From: Acidobacteriaceae bacterium
GTDB lineage: Bacteria; Acidobacteriota; Terriglobia; Terriglobales; Acidobacteriaceae
Direction: 5' to 3'
Assembly (NCBI GenBank): GCA_030040175.1
Contig: JASHUF010000293.1
Span: 1-13,413, forward strand
DNA: 13,413 nt
The notes beneath the pieces are model-generated. The model was not told where the DNA came from. It worked only from the letters and a program-made list of their open reading frames with translations, and made no database searches. This document shows, piece after piece, positions 1 to 6,137 of this stretch. Within the stretch, counting starts at the first letter, position 1, and every line of letters begins with the position of its first letter. The position numbers were made by a program, and so were the translations under genes.

Positions 1-1
1 C

Positions 2-1396
2 GCGCGCCTGGCGCGCATTCCCGGCCTGGTGGTGCGCCCTTCAAGCACGCTCAGGTCTCTGCCCGTCGCGCAACAGGCCTCCGGCCTCGATCCTCTCGCA
101 ATGGGACAGAAGCTGCTGGTTTCCTACGTGCTCGCAGGGAGCTTTCTGCGCTCAGAGAAAGGCTTCGACCTGAACTGGCAGCTTCTCCACGTTTCCGCGC
201 AGAGCGTGCGCACGGGCGGCTCCGTGCAGGTGGGCTCACTCGACCTGATCGCGGTGCAGACCGAGATCGCGAACGAAGTCTTCGCCGCGCTGCACGGCCT
301 CAGCGCGGCTGAGCGAATCGAGACCGTGCCGGCAGAGGTGCGGCCGGCGCCGCGCGAAGGCTCTCTCGCGGGACCCCTCAGCGAGCGTTATCTGCAGGCG
401 CGCGCCCTGCTCAGCGCCTTCCGGGTGCGCAGCGGCTCGCGCGCCGATCTTGACCGCGCGCAGTCGTTGTTTGAGAAGGTCACGCTGGCCGATCCGCGCT
501 TCGCTCCCGGATGGAGCGGCCTGGGCGTGGTGGAGTTCCAGTACGTTCGTCACGGATTCGGCGGGCAGACGCACGTGATGCGCGCGCGCCGCGCCTTCGA
601 GGAGGCGCTCAAGCTCGATCCCGCGCTGACTGAGGCCAACCTCTACCGCATTTACATGCTGCTCTCGCGCGGCGAAAAGGAGTCCGCGCGGCATGGCATC
701 GCCAACCTGCTGGCGAGCGCGGCCAATAACTGGAATGTGCACCTGGTGGCCGGCGTCACCCTGCGCAGCGACGGCATGTACGACGAGGCGCTGGCTGCCT
801 TCAGCCGCGCGCTCAAGCTGAACCCTTCGAACGCCGCCATTCTCTATAATCATCGCGCGCGCGTCTACCACTACCGCAACCAGATTGAATTGGCCGGCGA
901 CGAGCTGGAAAAAGGCCTCGCGCTCGAGCCGCACCATCCCCTGCTGCGCACCTCCGCCGGTTATCAGCAAATGCGCATGGGCCGGCTCGACAAGGCTATC
1001 GAGATCCTCGAGAGCGTGATCCGCGACGATGAATCGATGCGCATCGCCGTGCCCACGCTGGCGCTCTGCTACGTGCAGATGGGGCAGCGGGAGCGTGGCG
1101 CGGCGCTGCTCCAGGACGACACCCTCACGGCGGCCGGGGCCGACCACGAGATGGCCTATCGCCTGGCCACCTATTTCGCCGTCGAAGGCGACTCGAGCGA
1201 AGCCCTGCACTGGCTGCGCCGCGCCATCTACCTGGGCAACGAAAACTATCCCTGGTTCCAGAAGAATCCTGCGTGGAACAACCTGCGCACCAACGCCGAC
1301 TTTGCGCGCACCCTCGAAGACCTGAAACGGGGCTTCCGCAAGAACCAGAAGACGTGGAAGCGCCTGCTGATGCAGGTGCCCAACCGCGGCGAATAG
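2..1396 (+). CDS. TolB-like/TPR-repeat protein, 5' end outside window
   Basis: The gene runs in from the left edge: the frame is open from base 2, before the first possible start (GTG at 29), so the real N-terminus is missing. The first ~90 visible residues follow the FlgO/TolB-N pattern found in adenylate-cyclase-like and Ser/Thr-kinase-associated regulators: a PGLVVRPSS-type strand, 'IG..L.VSYVLAGS', then 'LIAVQTEIANEVFAAL'. From about residue 120 (GTG = 1) to 404 there are roughly six or seven TPR-type helical pairs, the clearest at 236-266 ('YDEALAAFSRALKLNPSN') and 305-335. The C-terminus ('YPWFQKNPAWNNLR') resembles the end of many acidobacterial kinase/TPR or winged-helix/TPR proteins. 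The missing N-terminus probably carries a winged-helix or kinase domain; this is inference. No transmembrane segment is visible. Role: probable protein-protein interaction or regulatory scaffold, partner unknown. Confidence 0.8.
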   Translation, partial: ARLARIPGLVVRPSSTLRSLPVAQQASGLDPLAMGQKLLVSYVLAGSFLRSEKGFDLNWQLLHVSAQSVRTGGSVQVGSLDLIAVQTEIANEVFAALHGLSAAERIETVPAEVRPAPREGSLAGPLSERYLQARALLSAFRVRSGSRADLDRAQSLFEKVTLADPRFAPGWSGLGVVEFQYVRHGFGGQTHVMRARRAFEEALKLDPALTEANLYRIYMLLSRGEKESARHGIANLLASAANNWNVHLVAGVTLRSDGMYDEALAAFSRALKLNPSNAAILYNHRARVYHYRNQIELAGDELEKGLALEPHHPLLRTSAGYQQMRMGRLDKAIEILESVIRDDESMRIAVPTLALCYVQMGQRERGAALLQDDTLTAAGADHEMAYRLATYFAVEGDSSEALHWLRRAIYLGNENYPWFQKNPAWNNLRTNADFARTLEDLKRGFRKNQKTWKRLLMQVPNRGE

Positions 1397-1526
1397 CCGT
1401 GCCCCGCCCGGATCGGCTGGCGGATGGGGGAAGAGGCGCGGATGCCGGACTGTTGGCCGGCCTGATGCGCCCTTTGGGGGATGCCGCGGCCATCGCGGGC
1501 CATTACCAAGTGGCCATTCCCGGCTG

Positions 1527-1568
1527 CGCCGAAGGGCTATTCTTCCCCCGCCGAAGAGCTATTCCTTG
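1527..1568. repeat. Two-copy direct repeat, 22-bp period
   Basis: CGCCGAAGGGCTATTCTTCC at 1527-1546 is followed by CGCCGAAGAGCTATTCCTTG at 1549-1568. They match at 15 of the first 16 bases and 16 of 20 overall. The 22-bp spacing is close to two helical turns, which would place both copies on the same face of DNA. It could be a pair of operator half-sites or a chance tandem duplication; no known regulator motif was recognised. Confidence 0.5.
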
Positions 1569-1662
1569 CGGTTTCTTTCCTGCGCTACCGTTGCTCACAA
1601 GCCACCATCCATGCAGAGCCGTTCAATGGCACGGTGGAAGGCATGCCGGAGGAATGAACTTC

Positions 1663-1833
1663 ATGCTCGACTTCGTTCTCGGATTTGCATTTGTGGCCAT
1701 GATTCTCTCGCCTGCGGCGCTGGCCTCGTGCCTTCGCCACTTTACCCGCATCGAGCCGCACCCGGTTCCGGCCGAACACCCGGCGCACGCGGGCGCAAGG
1801 GCGCGCCGCGCGGGGATGCGCCGCGCGGGCTGA
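1663..1833 (+). CDS. possible small single-helix membrane protein, 56 aa
   Basis: This short reading frame starts with ATG at 1663, preceded by GGAGG at 1648-1652 (10-nt spacing). An in-frame ATG at 1654 sits too close to that site to use it well. The first ~22 residues (MLDFVLGFAFVAMILSPAAL) are hydrophobic and look like a signal anchor or one transmembrane helix. The remainder is short, basic and rich in Ala/Arg. Its end comes from a 15-bp tandem DNA repeat (GCGCCGCGCGGG at 1803 and 1818) that encodes RRAGMRRAG. No family was recognised. The ribosome binding site and hydrophobic start support it; the low-complexity tail and small size argue for caution. The same frame stays open upstream to 1273, overlapping the TPR gene, but that part looks like shadow coding. 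Confidence 0.35.
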   Translation: MLDFVLGFAFVAMILSPAALASCLRHFTRIEPHPVPAEHPAHAGARARRAGMRRAG

Positions 1834-2026
1834 GGCGGCAAAGCTGCCCCATCCGGAGATAACGCGCGCGAACATCGACCGTCCTTTTCGCCCTGCCTTC
1901 AACATTCGGCCCTCACGCGTTTTCTCTGTGCTTCGGCTCCCTTCCCATTCCATTCCGCCCCTTTCAAAGGCGGGTTTCCGCGTCCACAATCGGTATTGCA
2001 CCTGCCCCCCCATGATTGCATGGCGG

Positions 2027-2055
2027 TTGACCCGGCGCGCCTCCACTCGTATCGT
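2027..2055 (+). promoter_or_regulatory. candidate sigma70-type promoter before ccmE
   Basis: TTGACC (2027-2032) and TATCGT (2050-2055) are separated by exactly 17 bp, close to the bacterial housekeeping consensus. Transcription would start near 2061-2063, only a few bases before the ccmE ATG at 2067. The message would be almost leaderless and would lose part of the AGAGAG ribosome-binding-like stretch (2058-2063). The match could therefore be chance, or the true promoter may lie further upstream. Confidence 0.35.
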
Positions 2056-2066
2056 TAAGAGAGATC

Positions 2067-2609
2067 ATGAAAGCCTCCAGGCAATCGGCGCGGATCGGGA
2101 TTGCGGCTGCCGTCATCATCGGCACGATCGCGTGGCTGGCGATTACCGGCGTCAGCGCCAACAAGAGCTACTACGTCACCATCGGCGAGCTCGGCGGCAT
2201 GGGCGAGAAGGCGTATCACAGCCAGTTGCGCGTGGAGGGCTTCGTGCAGCCTGGCACCATCGTGCCCGACGGCCCTCATGTGACTTTTGTTCTGAACGAA
2301 TTCGAGAGCCACTCGCCCAAGGCCGCCTCGGGACGGCTGCTGAAGGTGGCGTACGAGGGCTCCGAACCGCCGCCGGACACGTTTAAGGACGACGCCCAAG
2401 CGGTGGCCGAGGGCACCTATGGGCGCGACGGCGTGTTTCATGCATCGCAACTGCAGGCCAAGTGCGCCAGCAAGTATGCACCCGCCCAACCCGGCTCCCA
2501 ACCCGGATCGTCGCCCGGTGCTGCGCCCCAGGCTCCCGCGGGCGCCAAATCCGCAACCGCCTCCGGTGCAGCGCAGCCGGCTCCCGCGGCCGCGCAAGCC
2601 GCCAACTGA
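2067..2609 (+). CDS. ccmE: CcmE, cytochrome c maturation haem chaperone (CxxxY type)
   Basis: CcmE receives haem covalently from the CcmABCD complex on the periplasmic side and hands it to the CcmF/H ligation complex. The 180-aa product has one N-terminal membrane anchor (about residues 9-28) and then the OB-fold body ('YYVTIGEL', 'RVEGFVQPGTI', 'VTFVLNE', 'VAYEGSEPPPDTFKDDAQAVAEG'). The haem-attachment motif 'LQAKCASKY' follows. Here the usual haem-binding His is replaced by Cys133, with Tyr137 four residues later. This CxxxY variant is known from archaea and some sulfate reducers. After residue 138 comes a ~42-residue Pro/Ala/Gly/Ser-rich, probably disordered tail. The start is preceded by AGAGAG at 2058-2063. 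It is the first gene of a run with ccmA, ybaK and ccmB. Confidence 0.93.
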   Translation: MKASRQSARIGIAAAVIIGTIAWLAITGVSANKSYYVTIGELGGMGEKAYHSQLRVEGFVQPGTIVPDGPHVTFVLNEFESHSPKAASGRLLKVAYEGSEPPPDTFKDDAQAVAEGTYGRDGVFHASQLQAKCASKYAPAQPGSQPGSSPGAAPQAPAGAKSATASGAAQPAPAAAQAAN

Positions 2610-2624
2610 TCCGCACGCCCATCG

Positions 2625-3308
2625 ATGACCACCCAACCGCTCGAGGCCGCAGACTCCACGCTCTGCGCCCGGCTCGATCGGGTCTCGCGGCTGTTTGGCG
2701 CTTTCGCCGCTCTGCGCCAGGTCTCGGTGGATTTTGCGCGGGGACGCTGCTACGTGCTGGTGGGCGAGAACGGCGCGGGCAAGTCCACGTTGCTGCGCAT
2801 CCTTGCCGGGCTGTTGCGTCCCAGTGCGGGCGCGGCGCGCGTTTTCGGCGGGCTTGAGCCGCAAGCCGAACGCGCGCGCATCGGCTACATGAGCCATGCG
2901 CCCATGCTTTACGACGAGCTCACGGCGGAAGAGAACCTTCGCTACTTTGCCAGACTCTATCCCGGCCGCGCCTGCCTTGCGCCCGCTGAGGCGCTGCGCC
3001 AGGTGGGACTCGATCCCGATTTGAAGCGCATTCTCGGCCAGTACTCGCAGGGCATGCGCCAGCGCACCTCGCTCGCGCGCGTGCTGTTGTCCGTGCCCGA
3101 ATTGCTCCTCCTCGACGAGCCGTTCTCCAACATGGATGTGGAAAGCGCGCTGCAAATGGTCGCGCTGCTTGCCGGCTTTCGCCAGACGGATCGCACCATC
3201 GTGCTCACCACGCACCAGCTGGAGCTTGCCGCGCCCATCGCCGACTGGGTGCTTACCCTACGCGCGGGAAGAGTCGCATCGCTTGAACCGGGAAATCCTC
3301 AGCCATGA
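2625..3308 (+). CDS. ccmA: CcmA, haem exporter ABC ATP-binding subunit
   Basis: This is a cytoplasmic ATPase that works with the membrane protein CcmB (and CcmC/D) to release haem-loaded CcmE. The 227-residue product is one ABC domain. Walker A is GENGAGKST at 47-55, the family signature is YSQGMRQR at 140-147 (SQGM in place of the usual LSGGQ, typical of CcmA), Walker B is LLLLDEP at 160-166 and the switch histidine is His197. The region 'RIGYMSHAPMLYDELTAEENL' matches CcmA, where the Q-loop is degenerate. It begins 15 nt after ccmE with no clear Shine-Dalgarno, suggesting coupled translation. Its TGA overlaps the ATG of ybaK (ATGA). The presence of ccmE and ccmB on the same strand separates CcmA from other ABC ATPases. 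Confidence 0.92.
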   Translation: MTTQPLEAADSTLCARLDRVSRLFGAFAALRQVSVDFARGRCYVLVGENGAGKSTLLRILAGLLRPSAGAARVFGGLEPQAERARIGYMSHAPMLYDELTAEENLRYFARLYPGRACLAPAEALRQVGLDPDLKRILGQYSQGMRQRTSLARVLLSVPELLLLDEPFSNMDVESALQMVALLAGFRQTDRTIVLTTHQLELAAPIADWVLTLRAGRVASLEPGNPQP

Positions 3309-3814
3309 AGACCAATGGCGCACGCTTTCTCGAGTCGCTCGGCATCGCCTTCGAACTGCGCGAGTACGCGGTCGATCCCGACGACCTGACCGCAATCACG
3401 GTGGCGAAGAAGATCGGCATGCCGGCGGAACAGGTTTTCAAGACGCTGATCACGACCGACGGCCGCGGCGCGTATGTCTTTGCCGTGATTCCCGGCGACG
3501 CGGAGCTCGACTTCAAAAAGCTTGCCCGCGCAGCCGGCCTGCGCCGCGCAGAGATGGCGCCGCTCAAAGATGTGCAAGCGCTCACCGGGTACGTGCGCGG
3601 AGGGGTGACGGTCTTCGGCGCTAAAAAGCCGTTCCCGGTGTGGGTGGATGAGACCGCGCTGCTCTTCGACCGCATCAGCGTTTCGGCGGGCACGCGGGGC
3701 ACGCAGCTGATTCTCACGCCCGAAGATTATCTCCGCGCGGCGCGCGCGCCGGGCGTGGAAGTGCAGACGGCCGACCTGACCAAAGACGCGGTGAAGGAGG
3801 GCGAGCGCGCATGA
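3305..3814 (+). CDS. ybaK: YbaK/EbsC family Cys-tRNA(Pro) deacylase
   Basis: This is a trans-editing enzyme that hydrolyses Cys-tRNA(Pro) formed when prolyl-tRNA synthetase mischarges tRNA(Pro) with cysteine. The 169-aa product carries family features: 'EQVFKTLIT' with the essential lysine at Lys46, then 'GYVRGGVTVFGAKKPFPVWVDE' (95-116) and 'SVSAGTRGTQLILTPEDYL' (126-143). It is near the usual length (about 155-160), with a short charged C-terminal extension. The start overlaps the ccmA stop as ATGA, and its own stop overlaps the ccmB start as ATGA, so it is embedded in the ccm operon rather than beside it. Exact substrate choice (YbaK versus the related ProX or Ala-specific deacylases) is inferred from motif similarity. 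Confidence 0.9.
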   Translation: MKTNGARFLESLGIAFELREYAVDPDDLTAITVAKKIGMPAEQVFKTLITTDGRGAYVFAVIPGDAELDFKKLARAAGLRRAEMAPLKDVQALTGYVRGGVTVFGAKKPFPVWVDETALLFDRISVSAGTRGTQLILTPEDYLRAARAPGVEVQTADLTKDAVKEGERA

Positions 3815-4479
3815 GCCGCGTTCTCTGGACCCATCTCGCCAATAACCTGCGCATCGAGTGGCGCTCGCGCGAAGCCGTCAACTCCATGCTGTTTTTCGCG
3901 CTGCTGGTGGTGGTGCTGTTTTCACTTGCCTTCGATCCACAAGGCCCCTTTGCACGCCAGATTGCCGGCGGCGTGCTCTCGGTGGCCACGCTCTTCGCCT
4001 CAGTAAGCGCTCTCAACCAGGCGTGGGCGCGCGAAATCCGCCACCAGGTGCTCGACGCGCAGCGCGTGGCTCCGGCTCCCGGCGCGGCGATGTTCCTGGC
4101 CAAGGTGCTGGCGAACTTTCTCTTCGTGTCCATCGTGCAATTGCTGCTGGCGCCGGTGTTTCTTGTCTTCTACAACCTGCGCGTGGAAGGCAACCCGTGG
4201 CAGCTGCTGCTGGCGCTGCCGCTGGGCACGTGGGCGCTGGTGGCCAACGGCACGTTTTTTGCCGCGCTCTCCATCCGCAGCCGCAACCGCGAGCTGCTGC
4301 TGCCGTTGATCCTCTTCCCGATTTTTATACCTGCACTGCTGGCCATGGTGCTGGCCACCGAATCGATCCTCACCGGCGAGAGCGATCCTGCGCTGTGGAT
4401 CAAGCTGCTCGTGGGCTACGACATTATCTTCACCACCCTCAGCCTGCTGTTGTTTGATGTGGTTCTGAACGCGGAATAG
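3811..4479 (+). CDS. ccmB: CcmB, haem exporter membrane subunit
   Basis: This inner-membrane permease subunit pairs with CcmA in cytochrome c maturation. The 222-aa length is normal for the family. About six hydrophobic segments are visible: roughly 25-41, 50-69, 95-121, 131-154, 161-185 and 197-218. The family stretch 'RNRELLLPLILFPIFIPALL' (158-177) is diagnostic. The ATG overlaps the ybaK stop (ATGA), and GGAGG lies about 10 nt upstream inside ybaK. The last 41 bp overlap the 3' end of glpD on the opposite strand, so no terminator lies between the two convergent genes. ccmC would normally follow but is absent here. Confidence 0.92.
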   Translation: MSRVLWTHLANNLRIEWRSREAVNSMLFFALLVVVLFSLAFDPQGPFARQIAGGVLSVATLFASVSALNQAWAREIRHQVLDAQRVAPAPGAAMFLAKVLANFLFVSIVQLLLAPVFLVFYNLRVEGNPWQLLLALPLGTWALVANGTFFAALSIRSRNRELLLPLILFPIFIPALLAMVLATESILTGESDPALWIKLLVGYDIIFTTLSLLLFDVVLNAE

Positions 4480-6061
4480 GCGGGGAATCGCATTCCTGGT
4501 AGAGATAGCCCCGGGCGACGGAAAGAAAGCTTTCGAGATCTCGCGTGCGCCAGGCGTCGCTGCGCTTCAATTCCGCGGCCAGCAGTGAAGCCACTTCCGG
4601 CGCGGCCTCCATGGCGGCACGCGCGTCGAGAAACAGTGCCCGCGTGCGCCGCGCGAGCACGTCTTCGACCGTGCGCGCCATCTCATGCCGCGCCGCCCAC
4701 ACCACCTCGCGCCGCCGGAAGGGCAGCCGCGGGTGCAGCAGTTCGTCGAGATTCTGGCCCGGGCTTTTGCGCGAAAGCTCGCGCAGCAGCCAGAGATCAG
4801 AGCCGTACTGACGCTCCCACTCCGAGGCCGCACTCGACTCGAGCGCAAATCCGTGCAGCTTCAGGTTCAGCGTCTGCGAGGGGCGTACCGGAAGCCGCGC
4901 AACCTTCTGCGCGCGGCCGATCGTGTCCTGGCCCATGCGCCGGTAGGTCGTCCACTTGCCGCCGGTAAGCGTGATCAGGCCCGAGGGCGACACCAGGATG
5001 GTGTGATCGCGCGAAAGTTTCGAGGTCTTCACTCCCGCTTTGCGCACCAACGGCCGCAGCCCGGACCACACGCTCAAAATCTCTTCCGGCTTCGGCTGCC
5101 GGCGGAAGTACCGCGCGATGTGCTGCATCAGGAATGCGCGTTCTACGCTGAGCGCGCGCGGTTCGTCCGTCACAGCATCCACCGGCTCGTCCGTGGTGCC
5201 CACCAGCACGGCTCCATGCCAGGGAATCGCAAACAGCACCCGGCCATCGGCGGTTTTGGGAACCATCAACGCGGTCTCTCCGGGGAGAAACGAGTGCGGC
5301 AGCACGAAGTGCGTTCCCTGGCTCACGGCAAGCAAGCCCTTACGCGCATCGCCATCGAGTGCGAGCATCTCTTCGGCGTGAACACCGCTTGCATTGATCA
5401 CCGCGCGCGCGCGAATGTCGAGCTCCGCCTTCTCTTCGCGATCGCGCACCTTGACGCCGATAATTTTGCCGCTCTCTTTGAGCAGCCCCACCGCTTCCAT
5501 ATAATTGATCGCCGTTCCGCCCAGGTCTTCGAGAGTGCGCATGAGCGCAATGGCGAAGCGCGCGTCGTCGAACTGGCCGTCATGATAGAGCACGCCGCCG
5601 CGCAGGCCCTCGGCGGCGATCCCGGGAAGCCGCTCGAGCGTGTGGGCGCGCGAAAGGATGTGCGAATGGCCCAGCGAGAGCTTTCCCGAAAGGTGCTCGT
5701 ACACCTTCAGGCCGAGACCGTAGTAGGGGAGAGCAAAATAGCCGTAGGCGGGCACCACAAATTCGAGGTCGTGCACCAGGTGCGGCGCGTTGCGCAGCAT
5801 GCGTCCGCGCTCGCGCAGCGCGTCCAGCACCAGGGTGAGATTCAACTGCTCCAGATAGCGGACGCCCCCGTGGGCCAGCTTGGTGCTGCGGCTGGACGTT
5901 CCCTTAGCGAAGTCGTGGCGCTCGACGAGCAGCGTGCGATAGCCGCGCGAGGCCGCATCCACGGCCGTGCCCAGACCGCTGGCGCCGCCGCCGATCACCA
6001 GCACGTCCCAGGGCTCGGTCTCCCCGGCCAGACGTTGGAGGATCTCCGTTCTCGTCGTCAT
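4439..6061 (-). CDS. glpD: GlpD, aerobic glycerol-3-phosphate dehydrogenase
   Basis: This FAD enzyme oxidises sn-glycerol-3-phosphate to dihydroxyacetone phosphate and feeds electrons to quinone at the membrane. The 540-aa product has the Rossmann FAD motif VIGGGASGLG (22-31) and the family signature 'GTSSRSTKLAHGGVRYLEQ' (54-72). Later come 'LTGGKWTTYRRMG' and a C-terminal helical domain ending in 'CDSPPIP', as in DAO_C-type GlpD. Length fits the Bacillus-type family (about 550). The ATG at 6061 has only a weak GA-rich site upstream but begins the canonical N-terminus. It lies 76 nt after the transporter on the same strand, so it may be the distal gene of the iol operon or have its own promoter, none of which is obvious. 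Confidence 0.93.
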   Translation of the reverse strand: MTTRTEILQRLAGETEPWDVLVIGGGASGLGTAVDAASRGYRTLLVERHDFAKGTSSRSTKLAHGGVRYLEQLNLTLVLDALRERGRMLRNAPHLVHDLEFVVPAYGYFALPYYGLGLKVYEHLSGKLSLGHSHILSRAHTLERLPGIAAEGLRGGVLYHDGQFDDARFAIALMRTLEDLGGTAINYMEAVGLLKESGKIIGVKVRDREEKAELDIRARAVINASGVHAEEMLALDGDARKGLLAVSQGTHFVLPHSFLPGETALMVPKTADGRVLFAIPWHGAVLVGTTDEPVDAVTDEPRALSVERAFLMQHIARYFRRQPKPEEILSVWSGLRPLVRKAGVKTSKLSRDHTILVSPSGLITLTGGKWTTYRRMGQDTIGRAQKVARLPVRPSQTLNLKLHGFALESSAASEWERQYGSDLWLLRELSRKSPGQNLDELLHPRLPFRRREVVWAARHEMARTVEDVLARRTRALFLDARAAMEAAPEVASLLAAELKRSDAWRTRDLESFLSVARGYLYQECDSPPIPRSEPHQTTAG

Positions 6062-6137
6062 TTCTCACTGCTTCCAACAGCAAGTCTCCGGCACAGGAAT
6101 GCCATGCGGGGTGCGCGCTCAGGAGAAACGCGGCGAC

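Larger units (their letters stand above)
1397..2066. other. 670-bp intergenic region before ccmE
   Basis: This is the longest stretch without a large gene. It holds a 22-bp-period direct repeat (1527-1568), three GGCCAT words at 1488, 1498 and 1512, a possible small membrane-protein gene (1663-1833) and a possible promoter (2027-2055). No tRNA, no hairpin followed by a T-run, and no mobile-element ends were recognised. Confidence 0.6.

Noticed and set aside
236..1210. 324-codon frame on the - strand opposite the TPR gene
   Set aside because: Antisense shadow; the + strand frame has clear TPR periodicity.
2055..3215. 386-codon frame on the - strand opposite ccmE and ccmA
   Set aside because: It covers two well-recognised genes; its Gly/Arg-rich middle is the reverse of the CcmE Pro/Ala tail.
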